Shown here piece after piece: positions 29,759-38,857 of a DNA stretch of 64,000 nt. A program made the translations under genes and the position numbers. Source of the DNA: Streptomyces sp. NBC_00376 (GTDB lineage: Bacteria; Actinomycetota; Actinomycetes; Streptomycetales; Streptomycetaceae); contig NZ_CP107960.1 of the NCBI RefSeq assembly GCF_036077095.1, positions 1,612,001-1,676,000 on the forward strand, read 5' to 3'. Below the pieces are notes generated by a model that made no database searches, was not told where the DNA came from, and worked only from the letters and a program-made list of their open reading frames with translations. Within the stretch, counting starts at the first letter, position 1, and the number at the start of each line of letters is the position of its first letter.

Positions 29759-30922
29759 CTAGGAGGTGCGGGTGTTGCGGGTGTTACGGATGGTGTTCGC
29801 GGCCTGGTCGTAGATCTGGGCGTACCGCTCGTACCGCTCGACCCGGCGGCGATTGGTACGGCGGAATCTGCGGGCCACCAGCCGGGCGAGGTCGGCCGCG
29901 CCGACCATACCCGCCTCCGGGCCGAGCTGGGCCTTGGCGATCCGGGCCTCGGGCCGGTAGCCGCGGCCGGTGAGGTGGCGTTTGAAGGCGTCCCTGGCGG
30001 GGCCGATGAGCAGGTCGTCGGCGGCGCTGACACCGCCCCCGATGACGAAGCAGGAGGGGTCGAGCGCGGCAGCCAGGTTGGCGATGCCGACGCCGAGCCA
30101 CTGGCCGATGTCCTGGAGCAGCTCGACGCACATGGCGTCGCCCTCGCGGGCGAGTTCGGTGATGAGGGGCCCGGTGATGTCGGGGATGTTGCCCTTGACC
30201 CGCTCGATGATCTGGTGCGCCACCGGGGAGTCCGCGGCGGCCAGCTCCTTGGCCTCGCGGACCAGGGCGTTGCCCGAGCTGTACTGCTCCCAGCAGCCGC
30301 GGTTCCCGCAGGGGCAGCGGTGCCCGCCGGGCACCACCTGCATGTGGCCGAACTCACCGGCGACGCCGTACTTGCCGCGCTTGACCTGACCGTCCTCCAG
30401 GATCGCGCCGCCGATGCCGGTTCCGAGCGTGATCATGACGAGGTGGTCCTCGCCGCGCCCCGCGCCGAAGCGCCACTCCGCCCAGGCGGCGGTGTTGGCG
30501 TCGTTGTCGACCATGACGGGGACGACGAGGCGGGAGGCAAGAGCGTCGCGCAGCGGTTCGTCGCGCCAGGCGAGGTGCGGGGCGAAGAGCACCTTGGAGC
30601 GGTCCGCGTCGACCCAGCCGGCCGCGCCGATGCCGACGGCGTGCACGTCGTGCCGGTCGGAGAGGTCCAGGACCAGCTCGACGATGGTGTCCTCGACGAC
30701 CTTGGGACTCTTGGACTTGTCCGGTGTCTCGGTGCGCAGCTGCTCCAGGATGTTGCCGTCGGCGTCGACGACGCCCGCCATCACCTTCGTACCGCCGATG
30801 TCGATGCCGACGGTGGGTACCCGCGGGGCCGTGAGGTGCGAGCGCCGCTCCCGGGTGCCCACGGTCCGCAGGACGGTGGCGCGGGCGGAGCCGCGGTGCG
30901 TGAAGTCGCGGTACGTGCTCAT
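29759..30922 (-). CDS. ROK-family sugar kinase (glucokinase-like)
   Basis: This is a cytoplasmic ROK-family kinase (387 aa) that phosphorylates a hexose with ATP. Visible are the phosphate loop GIDIGGTKVMAGVV (about residue 38), the catalytic Asp in VDNDANTAAWAE, the second ATP loop TLGTGIGGAI, and the ROK zinc cluster CPCGNRGCWE. An extra 35-residue N-terminal arm precedes the domain. It lies downstream of a sugar ABC importer on the same strand (133-nt gap), so it probably phosphorylates the imported sugar. There is no DNA-binding domain, so it is not a ROK repressor. The exact sugar is not determined. Confidence 0.88.
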   Translation of the reverse strand: MSTYRDFTHRGSARATVLRTVGTRERRSHLTAPRVPTVGIDIGGTKVMAGVVDADGNILEQLRTETPDKSKSPKVVEDTIVELVLDLSDRHDVHAVGIGAAGWVDADRSKVLFAPHLAWRDEPLRDALASRLVVPVMVDNDANTAAWAEWRFGAGRGEDHLVMITLGTGIGGAILEDGQVKRGKYGVAGEFGHMQVVPGGHRCPCGNRGCWEQYSSGNALVREAKELAAADSPVAHQIIERVKGNIPDITGPLITELAREGDAMCVELLQDIGQWLGVGIANLAAALDPSCFVIGGGVSAADDLLIGPARDAFKRHLTGRGYRPEARIAKAQLGPEAGMVGAADLARLVARRFRRTNRRRVERYERYAQIYDQAANTIRNTRNTRTS

Positions 30923-31055
30923 CGTCCCTGCGGGGTCTGGGGGAGCCGGGGGCGGTGCTCCCGGCGGCGGACTGCGCCCGTCGGCCTCGATTCTGCCACT
31001 GCCGGGGCACCGGGGCTGGCGGACCGGTGCGCAGAGGGCCGCTGCCGGCCGGGGG

Positions 31056-31916
31056 CTACTCGTGCTTGCCGTGAGCCGGGTGGCCGCCGAGATGGGTCGG
31101 TGCGGGGGCCCGTTCCAGCTCGTGGCTGAGCTCCTCCAGCTCGCTGCCGCCCGCCATCTGGCGGGTCAGCTCGTCCAGAGTGATGGACGCCTTGGTGTGG
31201 CTGCCGGACATGGCGCCCCGCTTCAGCAGGACGAAACGGTCCCCGACGAGATACGCGTGGTGCGGGTTGTGCGTGATGAGAACCACGCCGAGACCGGCGT
31301 CGCGGGCGGCCGCGACGTACTTCAGCACGACCCCGGACTGCTTGACGCCGAGCGCGGCGGTGGGCTCGTCCAGGACGAGGACCTTGGCACCGAAGTAGAC
31401 GGCCCGCGCGATGGCGACGCACTGGCGCTCACCGCCGGACAGGGTTCCGATCGGCTGGTCCACGTCGCGCAGGTCGATCCCCATGCGCAGCAGCTCGGAT
31501 CGGGTCGTCTCGCGCATCAGCCGCACGTCGAGGCGCTTGAAGGGGCCGGCGCCGGTGGTCGGCTCGGAGCCGAGGAAGAAGTTGCGCCAGACCGGCATCA
31601 GCGGGACGACGGCCAGGTCCTGGTAGACCGTGGCGATGCCGCGGTCCAGGGCGTCGCGCGGGTTGGCGAGGGTGGTCTCCTCGCCCTCGATGAGGAAGGA
31701 CCCGGCATCGTGCCGGTGCAGCCCCGCGATGATCTTGATCAGGGTGGACTTGCCGGCGCCGTTGTCGCCGAGCACACAGGAGATCTCGCCCGCGTGGACC
31801 TCCAGCGAGACGTCCGTCAGGGCCTTGATGTTGCCGTAGAACTTGCTGACGTGGTCCAGCTCGACGAGCGCCCGGTGGGGCGCCTCCTGGTCGGCCGGTG
31901 CCTTGGGGGCCGTCAT
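31056..31916 (-). CDS. Sugar ABC importer ATPase (single cassette, RbsA/XylG-like)
   Basis: This ATPase (286 aa) drives a CUT2-type monosaccharide importer. Motifs are Walker [10 protein letters not shown] (residues 50-58), signature [14 protein letters not shown] (about 155), Walker [13 protein letters not shown] and the switch VLITHNPHH. Typical RbsA-type proteins carry two cassettes in about 500 residues; this one has a single cassette and so should act as a homodimer. The C-terminus ends in a histidine-rich tail. The ATG at 31916 overlaps the permease stop by 4 nt. Confidence 0.9.
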   Translation of the reverse strand: MTAPKAPADQEAPHRALVELDHVSKFYGNIKALTDVSLEVHAGEISCVLGDNGAGKSTLIKIIAGLHRHDAGSFLIEGEETTLANPRDALDRGIATVYQDLAVVPLMPVWRNFFLGSEPTTGAGPFKRLDVRLMRETTRSELLRMGIDLRDVDQPIGTLSGGERQCVAIARAVYFGAKVLVLDEPTAALGVKQSGVVLKYVAAARDAGLGVVLITHNPHHAYLVGDRFVLLKRGAMSGSHTKASITLDELTRQMAGGSELEELSHELERAPAPTHLGGHPAHGKHE

Positions 31917-32965
31917 TTCGTCGCCTCCGCGCGCTTGCGTACCCATGCGTTGAGCAGGGTGGCCAGGAGCAGCATGGCTCCGAGGAAGAACTTGAACCAG
32001 TCCGGGTTCCACTCCGCGTACACGATGCCCTTGCTGGTCATGCCGAAGATGAAGGCACCGACCGCGGAGCCGATCGCGGAGCCGTAGCCGCCGGTGATCA
32101 GACAGCCGCCGATGACGGCCGCGATGATGTAGATCAGCTCGTTGCCGACGCCCTCGCCGGACTGCACCACGTCGAAGGAGAACAGCAGATGCTGGCCGGA
32201 GACCCAGGCGGCGAAGGCGACCCCGAGGTAGAGCCCGATCTTGGTACGGATCACCGGGACGCCGACCGCGCGGGCCGCGTCGGCCTCGCCACCGACCGCG
32301 AAGATCCAGTTGCCGAAGCGGGTACGGAGCAGGATCCAGGTGGCGATCGCGACGAGTACCGCCCACCACAGGATGGTGACCTTGAACTCGACGCCGCCGA
32401 TGGTCCACTGCGAGGCGAAGACCTTGCGGGCCGAATCGAAGCCCTCCATGTCACCGATGGCCTTGGTGGACACGGTCCCGCTGATCAGCTTGGTGAAGCC
32501 CAGATTGAGGCCGGTCAGCATCAGGAACGTACCGAGCGTGATGATGAAGCTCGGCAGCTTGGTGCGGGTCAGCATGAAGCCGTTGAACGCCCCGATGGCC
32601 AGGGTGACCAGCAGCGACACGAAGACGCCGACCCACACGTTGGCCGTCATCTGGTAGCTGAACATCGACGAGATCAGCGCGGAGCTGGTGACCAGCACAC
32701 CGGCGGAGAGGTCGAACTCGCCGCCGATCATCAGCAGCGCCACCGGCGCGGCCATGATCCCGATCGTCGAGGCCGCGTACAGCACGGTGCCCAGGCTGGA
32801 GGCGCGCAGGAAGCTGTCGGCGACGATCGAGAAGAAGATGAAGACGGCCGCGGCACCGACCACCGAGCCGAGCTCGGGGCGGCCGAGCAGCCTGCGCAGC
32901 GGTGAGGTGCGCAGCAGCCGCTCGTCCGCCCCGGCCGGGGCGGACGGTCCGGCGGTCGTGCTCAT
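31913..32965 (-). CDS. Sugar ABC importer permease (RbsC-like)
   Basis: This membrane permease (350 aa) of the BPD_transp_2 family has about 8-10 helices. Family segments include [32 protein letters not shown] and [14 protein letters not shown]. It is translationally coupled to the binding protein upstream and the ATPase downstream by 4-nt overlaps. Together they make a ribose/xylose/inositol-type importer; the sugar is not identified. Confidence 0.9.
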   Translation of the reverse strand: MSTTAGPSAPAGADERLLRTSPLRRLLGRPELGSVVGAAAVFIFFSIVADSFLRASSLGTVLYAASTIGIMAAPVALLMIGGEFDLSAGVLVTSSALISSMFSYQMTANVWVGVFVSLLVTLAIGAFNGFMLTRTKLPSFIITLGTFLMLTGLNLGFTKLISGTVSTKAIGDMEGFDSARKVFASQWTIGGVEFKVTILWWAVLVAIATWILLRTRFGNWIFAVGGEADAARAVGVPVIRTKIGLYLGVAFAAWVSGQHLLFSFDVVQSGEGVGNELIYIIAAVIGGCLITGGYGSAIGSAVGAFIFGMTSKGIVYAEWNPDWFKFFLGAMLLLATLLNAWVRKRAEATK

Positions 32966-33975
32966 CGGGTCCCCCGCTTCGTGTACTGGGCGAGTTCGGC
33001 GGCGTCCTTGGCGGTGATGATCTGCGGTCCGGTGAGGACCGGGCGTCCGCCGCCGAGGACATTGCCGTTGTAGCGGTAGAGCCAGAGCAGGTCGACCGCC
33101 TCGTACCCCTGGAGGTAGGGCTGCTGGTCGACGGCGAAGCCGAGGGTCTTGTCCTGAAGGGCCGTGGCGACCTTGGCGTTCAGGTCGAAGGTGTCGATCT
33201 CGGCCTTGCTGCCCGCGGTCCTCTTCGCCTTGACGGCGGCGTCCGCGAACGGCGCGCCGAGGGTGACGACCGCGTCGATGTCCTTGTCGGCCTGAAGCTT
33301 CGCCTCGATGGACGCCTGGACGTCGGGCATGTTGGTGCCCTCGACGTAGAGGTTCTGCAGCTGCCCGTCGAAGGTCTTCTTCGCTCCTGCGCAGCGCTGC
33401 TCGTGGCCGACGTTGCCCTGCTCGTGCAGGATGCAGAGCGCCTTCTTGCGGCCCCGCGCGTTGAGCTCCTCGCCGACCGCCTCGCCCGCGATGGACTCGT
33501 CCTGGCCGATGTGGGTGAGTGCGCCGAACCGCTTGGACTCCGCGGAGCCCGAGTTCACCGTGATCACCGGGATTCCGGCCTTGACGGCCTTGGTCACCAC
33601 GTCCTTCATCGCGTCGGGCTTGGCGAGGGTGACGATCAGCCCGTCGACCTTCTGGTCGATGGCGGCCTGCACCAGCTGGGCCTGCTGCTGCGCCTCGTCG
33701 TTGTGCGAGTACAGGAACTTGATGTTGTCCTTGACGGCCGCCTGCTCGGCGCCCCGCTGGACGATGTCCCAGAAGGTGTCGCCGTCGCCCGAGTGGGTGA
33801 CCATCGCGAAGGTCCAGCGGGGTGTGTCCACCGCGGCCCGGCCCTCGGCGGCGGCCCGGGCCGCGCGCTCCTCCGCCCGCTTGCCACCGGTGCTGCTGCA
33901 TCCCACGAGGGAAGCCCCGAGCACCGCCGCAAGCACGGCGCCCATCGCACGTACCCCTGTCCGAACCCTTGCCAC
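32962..33975 (-). CDS. Sugar-binding lipoprotein 1 (periplasmic-binding type 1)
   Basis: This extracytoplasmic lipoprotein (337 aa) has a signal peptide with arginines, a hydrophobic run and the lipobox LVGC (Cys26). The body is a type 1 periplasmic-binding fold: MVTHSGDGDTFWDIVQRGAE, AIDQKVDGLIVTLAKPDAM and NLYVEGTNMPDVQ. The GTG at 33975 was chosen, with GAAGGG upstream. Its stop overlaps the permease start. A close paralogue sits immediately upstream (34140-35144), sharing most of the ligand-binding segments. A cysteine pair (KKALCILHEQ and QRCAG) is conserved in both. Confidence 0.87.
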   Translation of the reverse strand: MARVRTGVRAMGAVLAAVLGASLVGCSSTGGKRAEERAARAAAEGRAAVDTPRWTFAMVTHSGDGDTFWDIVQRGAEQAAVKDNIKFLYSHNDEAQQQAQLVQAAIDQKVDGLIVTLAKPDAMKDVVTKAVKAGIPVITVNSGSAESKRFGALTHIGQDESIAGEAVGEELNARGRKKALCILHEQGNVGHEQRCAGAKKTFDGQLQNLYVEGTNMPDVQASIEAKLQADKDIDAVVTLGAPFADAAVKAKRTAGSKAEIDTFDLNAKVATALQDKTLGFAVDQQPYLQGYEAVDLLWLYRYNGNVLGGGRPVLTGPQIITAKDAAELAQYTKRGTR

Positions 33976-34139
33976 GACGCCGTGCCCTTCTAGTGCTGCT
34001 CGCTGTGCTGCTTGGAGTGGCCGGGGACGGTGCGCTCCCGGCCCGGCTGGCCAAGTATCCCCGAGCGGCCGACGGCACCGCCCGGCAGGGGCGGGACGCG
34101 TGTGTCGGCTCCGGGTGGGCGCCGCGGCGCGCGGAAGGT

Positions 34140-35144
34140 TCACCGGGTGCCGCGCGCGGTGTACTTCTCCAGCTGCGGCACGTCCTTCGCGGTGACGATC
34201 GCCGGACCGGTGAGCACCGGTTTCCCGCCGCCGACCACGTTGCCGTTGGTCCGGTTCAGCCAGAGTTCGTCGACTGCGAGGTAGCCCTGGAGGTACGGCT
34301 GCTGGTCGACGGCGAAGCCGACCTCGTCGGCCTTCAGCCGTTTGACGACCTCGGCGTTCAGATCGAAGGTGTCGATCTCGGCCGTGCTGCCGGAGCCGGC
34401 CTTGGCCTTGACGGAGGCGGCGGCGAAGGGGGCGCCGAGGGTGACGACCGCGTCGATGTCCTTGTCGGTCTGGAGCTTCGCCTCGATCGAGGAGGTGGCA
34501 GCCGGCATGTTGGTGCCTTCGACGTTCAGGTTCTCGACCTTGCCGCCGAAGGTCTTGCGCACCCCGGCGCAGCGCTCCTCCAGCGACACGTTGCCCTGCT
34601 CGTGGATGACGCAGAGGGCCTTCTTGCGGCCGCGTGCGCCGAGCTCGTCGCCGACGGCCTCGCCCGCGACCTTCTCGTCCTGCCCGATGTGCCCGAGCGC
34701 GCCGATCTCCGTCGAGAACTGCGCGCCCGAGTTGATGGTCACGACGGGTATGCCGGCCTTCACGGCCTTGGCGACGACGTCCTTGACGGCTTCCGGTTTG
34801 GCGAGGGTGACGATCAGCCCGTCGACCTTCTGGTCGATGGCCGCCTGGACGAGCTGGGCCTGTTCCTTGCCTTCCTTGTTCGCCGAGTAGAGGAATTCGG
34901 CGTTGTCCTTGGCCGCCGCCTGTTTCGCGCCGCTCTGCACGATGTCCCAGAAGGTGTCGCCCTCCCCCGAGTGCGTGACCATCGCGATCTTCATCCGGGG
35001 CGTGCCGGCGGCCGCGCCGCCGTTCGTGCCCGCGGGCTTCTCCTCGGCGCTCCGGCCGCCGGAGCCGCTGCAGCCGGAGACGGCGATGCCGATCCCGAGG
35101 GCCGCGACAGTGATCAGGGTTGCTGCCTTGCGAGAGGTACGCAT
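34140..35144 (-). CDS. Sugar-binding lipoprotein 2 (paralogue of the downstream gene)
   Basis: This lipoprotein (334 aa) has the lipobox VSGC (Cys25) and the same type 1 binding fold as its neighbour: MVTHSGEGDTFWDIVQSGAK, AIDQKVDGLIVTLAKPEAV and VGFAVDQQPYLQGYLAVDEL. It differs from binding protein 1 mainly in the spacer after the lipobox and around the segment before IGQDE. It is the first gene of the importer operon, 95 nt downstream of a GntR regulator. The duplicate suggests the importer accepts two related ligands or is dosed by two receptors. Confidence 0.87.
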   Translation of the reverse strand: MRTSRKAATLITVAALGIGIAVSGCSGSGGRSAEEKPAGTNGGAAAGTPRMKIAMVTHSGEGDTFWDIVQSGAKQAAAKDNAEFLYSANKEGKEQAQLVQAAIDQKVDGLIVTLAKPEAVKDVVAKAVKAGIPVVTINSGAQFSTEIGALGHIGQDEKVAGEAVGDELGARGRKKALCVIHEQGNVSLEERCAGVRKTFGGKVENLNVEGTNMPAATSSIEAKLQTDKDIDAVVTLGAPFAAASVKAKAGSGSTAEIDTFDLNAEVVKRLKADEVGFAVDQQPYLQGYLAVDELWLNRTNGNVVGGGKPVLTGPAIVTAKDVPQLEKYTARGTR

Positions 35145-35239
35145 GGTGGGTCCGCCTTCTCTCCCGGCCGCCCGATTGCGGCTGGAGGAGTTCTAGCGGT
35201 GGGCGTACGGGACGTCAACGGGGCAGGGGGCGGCCGTCG

Positions 35240-35998
35240 TCACCGTACGAGCAGTTGGAAGTCGAAGGTGTAGCGGGACGCCCGGTAGATGTGGGAGCCG
35301 AACTCGACCGCCCGTCCGGTGTCGTCGAAGGCGACGCGCTCCATCGTCAGCAGGGCGGCCCCCTCCGCCTCGGCGAGCCCGGCCGCCTCCTCGGCGGTGG
35401 CGAGCCGGGCGCCGACGGTCTGGCGGGCGCTGTGCAGAGTGATGCCGGCGCCGCGCATCAGCCGGTACAGGCCGGTGGCCTCCAGCCGCGCGGTGTCCAG
35501 GCCGACGATCCCGGGCGGCAGGTGGTTGCGCAGGAGCGCCAGCGGCTCGCCGTGCGCATACCGCAGCCGCTCGACGAGGTGTACGTCGCTGCCCTCGGCG
35601 ACCGCCAGGGCTTCGGCCACCACCGCGTCGGCGGGTTCGACGGTGTTGCGCAGGACGCGGGTCGTGGGGTGCCCACCCGCGGCCTCCAGGTCGTCGTAGA
35701 GGCTGCTCAGTTCGAGCGGGCGCCTGACCCTGCTGTGCACGACCTGGGTGCCGACGCCGCGACGGCGCACCATCAGCCCCTTGTCGACCAGCGACTGGAT
35801 GGCCTGGCGGACCGTGGGCCGGGACAGGCCGAGCCGTGCCGCCAGCTCGATCTCGTTGCCGAGGAGGCTGCCGGGGGCGAGCCTGCCCTGCTCGATGGCG
35901 GCCTCCAGCTGCTGGGCGAGCTGGAAGTAGAGCGGGATCGGGCTGGAGCGGTCCACGCCGAGTTCGAGCGCGGCCGGGTCGGTGGTGGGTTTGGGCAC
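35240..35998 (-). CDS. GntR/HutC-family regulator
   Basis: This transcription factor (252 aa) has an N-terminal winged helix (LAPGSLLGNEIELAARLGLS, then RPTVRQAIQSLVDKGLMVRR) and a C-terminal UTRA ligand domain (ERLRYAHGEPLALLRNHLPP). It sits between the sugar importer downstream and the divergent Gfo/Idh gene. Two perfect TGTCCGGACA palindromes in the divergent gap are its likely operators. UTRA domains bind sugar phosphates or small metabolites, matching a sugar-catabolism repressor. Confidence 0.9.
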   Translation of the reverse strand: MPKPTTDPAALELGVDRSSPIPLYFQLAQQLEAAIEQGRLAPGSLLGNEIELAARLGLSRPTVRQAIQSLVDKGLMVRRRGVGTQVVHSRVRRPLELSSLYDDLEAAGGHPTTRVLRNTVEPADAVVAEALAVAEGSDVHLVERLRYAHGEPLALLRNHLPPGIVGLDTARLEATGLYRLMRGAGITLHSARQTVGARLATAEEAAGLAEAEGAALLTMERVAFDDTGRAVEFGSHIYRASRYTFDFQLLVR

Positions 35999-36049
35999 GC
36001 GTGGAGGGTATCCCCCACGTCAGAACCTCCGGAAGCCCGGTCGTCCTGT

Positions 36050-36059
36050 TGTCCGGACA
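36050..36059. promoter_or_regulatory. Palindrome TGTCCGGACA, candidate GntR operator 1
   Basis: A perfect 10-bp palindrome 51 bp upstream of the GntR start on the minus strand, likely autoregulatory. An identical copy lies 36 bp away. Confidence 0.7.
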
Positions 36060-36085
36060 GCATGACCAACGAACAAGGGGCACCT

Positions 36086-36095
36086 TGTCCGGACA
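36086..36095. promoter_or_regulatory. Palindrome TGTCCGGACA, candidate GntR operator 2
   Basis: The second identical perfect palindrome, directly upstream of the TTGACA box of the Gfo/Idh promoter. Both copies share the flanking T (TTGTCCGGACA). Confidence 0.7.
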
Positions 36096-36100
36096 TATGG

Positions 36101-36129
36101 TTGACAGCGCAGTCGGCGGACGGCACGTT
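36101..36129 (+). promoter_or_regulatory. Candidate sigma-70-type promoter of the Gfo/Idh gene
   Basis: TTGACA at 36101-36106 is a perfect -35 box, followed after 17 nt by CACGTT at 36124-36129 as a weak -10. The predicted start of transcription then falls on or next to the ATG at 36136, so the message may be leaderless. Confidence 0.45.
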
Positions 36130-36135
36130 GGGTCC

Positions 36136-37158
36136 ATGCGCATCGGACTCATCGGCACCGGCCGGATCGGTTCCTTCCACGCGGGCGTGCTGGCCCGCCA
36201 TCCCGAGGTGGACGCCCTGGTGGTGACGGACACCGACGGGGCGCGGGCGGGCGAGGTCGCGCACCGCACAGGCGCGACGACGGCCCCCGGTGCCGACGAG
36301 GTGTTCGGCGCGGGGGTGGACGCCGTGGTGATCGCCTCGGCCACCTCGGCGCACGCGGAGCTGATCGGCCGGGCCGCACGGGCCGGGCTCCCGGCATTCT
36401 GCGAGAAGCCGATCGCGCTGGACCTCCCGGGGACCCGGGCCGCGCTGCGCGAGGTCGACCGGGCCGGGAGCGTGCTCCAACTGGGCTTCATGCGCAGGTT
36501 CGACGCGGGGTACCGGGCGGCTCGCGCCGCCGTGCGGGCCGGTGCGCTGGGCCGGCTGCACACCGTGCGGTCGGTGACGATGGACCCCGCCCCGCCGCCC
36601 GCCGCGTATCTCCCGCTCAGCGGGGGGCTGTACCGGGACTGTCTGGTCCATGACTTCGACATGCTGCGGTGGGTGACGGGCCGTGAGGTGACGGAGGTGT
36701 ACGCCACCGGGTCGGATGCCGGGCCCGGGATGTTCCGGGCGGCGGGCGACGTGGACACGGCGGCCGTCCTGCTGACCCTCGACGACGGCACCCTGGCCAC
36801 GGCGGCGGCCACCCGCTGCAACGGCGCCGGTTACGACGTACGGATGGAGCTGGCGGGCGAGCTGGACCAGATCACGGTCGGCCTGGACGACCGCACCCCA
36901 GTCACCTCGGCCGAACCGCAGGGCCCCCCGGCTCCTTCCTCCCCGTGGCCCGGTTTCCTGGAGCGGTTCGCCCCGGCGTACGAGGCCGAACTGGACGCGT
37001 TCGTACGGGTGGTGCGGGGCGAGCGGCCCAATCCGTGCGACGGCCGGGAGGCGTGGTTCGCGCTGCTGATCGCGGAGGCGTGCGAGGTGTCCCGCCGGGA
37101 GCGGCGCCCCGTGGCGATCGCCGAGATCGCCGACGGCGCGGCGCGGCCCGCCCCCTGA
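36136..37158 (+). CDS. Gfo/Idh/MocA-family oxidoreductase (inositol 2-dehydrogenase-like)
   Basis: This NAD(P)-dependent sugar or inositol dehydrogenase (340 aa) has an N-terminal Rossmann fold with GTGRIG at residues 7-12 and the family EKP at 90-92. The catalytic-type segment LVHDFDMLRW lies near residue 175. The ATG at 36136 starts the Rossmann strand directly; no ribosome binding site is visible. It is divergent from the GntR gene with palindromes between, so it probably oxidises the sugar taken up by the adjacent importer. The substrate is not determinable from sequence alone. Confidence 0.88.
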   Translation: MRIGLIGTGRIGSFHAGVLARHPEVDALVVTDTDGARAGEVAHRTGATTAPGADEVFGAGVDAVVIASATSAHAELIGRAARAGLPAFCEKPIALDLPGTRAALREVDRAGSVLQLGFMRRFDAGYRAARAAVRAGALGRLHTVRSVTMDPAPPPAAYLPLSGGLYRDCLVHDFDMLRWVTGREVTEVYATGSDAGPGMFRAAGDVDTAAVLLTLDDGTLATAAATRCNGAGYDVRMELAGELDQITVGLDDRTPVTSAEPQGPPAPSSPWPGFLERFAPAYEAELDAFVRVVRGERPNPCDGREAWFALLIAEACEVSRRERRPVAIAEIADGAARPAP

Positions 37159-37168
37159 GGGCCTGGGT

Positions 37169-37546
37169 TCAGGAGGACGGGGCGGCCGACAGCACGGTCC
37201 CCTGCGCGACCGCGCAGAGCGTCCGCTCCCCGTCCTCCCCTGCCGCGAACATCTCGCAGCGGACCACCGCCTGGCGGCGGCCGGTGTGCACCACTTCGGC
37301 GTCGGCGACGAGTGTGCTGCCGGTGGCGGGCCGGACGTACTGGATGGAGAAGCCGCCGGTCAGCACGGCCGGGCCGAGCGTCGTGCCGGCGGCGAAGGTG
37401 ATCGCATTGTCGGCCGCGTAGGCCAGGACCCCGCCGTGCAGAAAGCCGTTCTGCTGCTGGAGTTCCTGGCGGATGTCCACTTCGAGGGTGGCCGCGCCGT
37501 CCCCGAAGGCGGTGATCCGCGCCAGCTCCAGGTCGAGTCCGTTCAT
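37169..37546 (-). CDS. PaaI-type hotdog thioesterase
   Basis: This small hotdog-fold protein (125 aa) of the PaaI/YdiI thioesterase group hydrolyses acyl- or aryl-CoA esters. The core motif is NGFLHGGVLAYAADNA near residues 33-48, with GGFSIQYVRPATG following. It starts 16 nt after a P450 gene on the same strand and is probably co-transcribed. The substrate is unknown. Confidence 0.85.
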   Translation of the reverse strand: MNGLDLELARITAFGDGAATLEVDIRQELQQQNGFLHGGVLAYAADNAITFAAGTTLGPAVLTGGFSIQYVRPATGSTLVADAEVVHTGRRQAVVRCEMFAAGEDGERTLCAVAQGTVLSAAPSS

Positions 37547-37562
37547 TCCGTGGCTCCTTGTC

Positions 37563-38759
37563 TCACCAGCGGACGGGCAGCCCGCGCACCCCGCGGATCA
37601 GCATCCCGGGGATCCAGTCCAACTCCCCTGCCCCCGCGTCCGGAGCGAGGGAGGGGCAGCGCTCCAGCAGCGTACGGATCGCGATCCGGCCCTCCATGCG
37701 GGCCAGCGGAGCACCCAGGCAGAAGTGGGCGCCGTGCCCGAAGGCCAGGTGGCCCCGGGCGTCGCGGCGGATGTCGAAGGTGTCCGGTTCCGGGTAGCGG
37801 CCGCGGTCCCGGTCGGCGCCCGCCAGGGACACCAGGACCGGGGCGCCCGCCGGGATGGTCCGCCGCCCGATCTCGACCTGTTCACGGGTATAGCGGAACG
37901 TGGCGGTCTCCACCGGCCCGTCGTAGCGCAGCATCTCCTCGACCGCACCGTCGAGGAGCTCCGGGTCCGCACGCAGGGCGGCCAGCTGGGCGGGGTGGCC
38001 GAGCAGCGCCCGTACGCCGTTGGTGATCAGGTTGACCGTGGTCTCATGGCCCGCGACGAGCAACAGGAAGGCCATCCCCACGAGTTCGTCGGGCGACAGC
38101 GTGTCCCCTTCCTCGTCGCGCGCCCGGATCAGGGCGCTCATCAGGTCGTCGCCCGGCGAGCACCGCTTGTCCTCGATGAGTTCGCTCAGGTACTCGTTCA
38201 TGGCGCGCACCGCTTCGATCCCCTGGAGCGGCGAGGCGGGGGTGATGACACCGTTGGAGAGTCCGCGGAATGCCTCGCGGTCCAGGTCCGGCACACCGAT
38301 CAGCTCGCAGATGACGGTCATCGGCAGCGGGAAGGCGAGCGCGTCGACGAGATCGGCGCGTCCGGCGGGCACCATCGCGTCGAGGAGCCCGTCGGTGATC
38401 TGCTGGACGCGGGGGCGCAGCGCCTCGACCCGGCGGGCGGTGAACTCCCGCACGACGAGCTTGCGCAGCCGGGTGTGGTGGGGGGCGTCCAGCTCCAGCA
38501 TGTTGAAGGAGATGGGGTCACTCTCGGTGGGGGCACCCGGCAGACCCCGCCAGTCCTTGGCGAACCGCGGGTCGGCGAGGGTGGCGCGGGCCTCGTCGTA
38601 TCCCACCACCAGCCAGACGCTTTCGAACTCGTCGGTGCGTACGGTGTGCACCGGGCCCGCGGCGCGCAGCTTCTCGTAGTACAGATACGGGTTCGCGGTG
38701 AAGTCCGCGATCCCGGTCAGATCGACATCGACCTCGGCACGGCCACTGGCATCGGACAT
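37563..38759 (-). CDS. Cytochrome P450
   Basis: This soluble bacterial P450 monooxygenase (398 aa) shows the oxygen-binding I-helix AGHETT (about residue 240), the K-helix EEMLR and the heme loop FGHGAHFCLGAPLAR with the proximal Cys at about residue 347. Overall it resembles the CYP105/CYP107 group. No ferredoxin gene is adjacent, so electron partners must come from elsewhere. It is paired with a PaaI-type thioesterase. The substrate is unknown. Confidence 0.92.
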   Translation of the reverse strand: MSDASGRAEVDVDLTGIADFTANPYLYYEKLRAAGPVHTVRTDEFESVWLVVGYDEARATLADPRFAKDWRGLPGAPTESDPISFNMLELDAPHHTRLRKLVVREFTARRVEALRPRVQQITDGLLDAMVPAGRADLVDALAFPLPMTVICELIGVPDLDREAFRGLSNGVITPASPLQGIEAVRAMNEYLSELIEDKRCSPGDDLMSALIRARDEEGDTLSPDELVGMAFLLLVAGHETTVNLITNGVRALLGHPAQLAALRADPELLDGAVEEMLRYDGPVETATFRYTREQVEIGRRTIPAGAPVLVSLAGADRDRGRYPEPDTFDIRRDARGHLAFGHGAHFCLGAPLARMEGRIAIRTLLERCPSLAPDAGAGELDWIPGMLIRGVRGLPVRW

Positions 38760-38857
38760 GGGATCGCCCCTCCCGGTCTGACGGCCCGCCCTGTCCGGCC
38801 CTGCTCCGCCGGACAGGCCCGAGCTCTGCTCGATCGCTTCGGACCGACCGGTTCACC

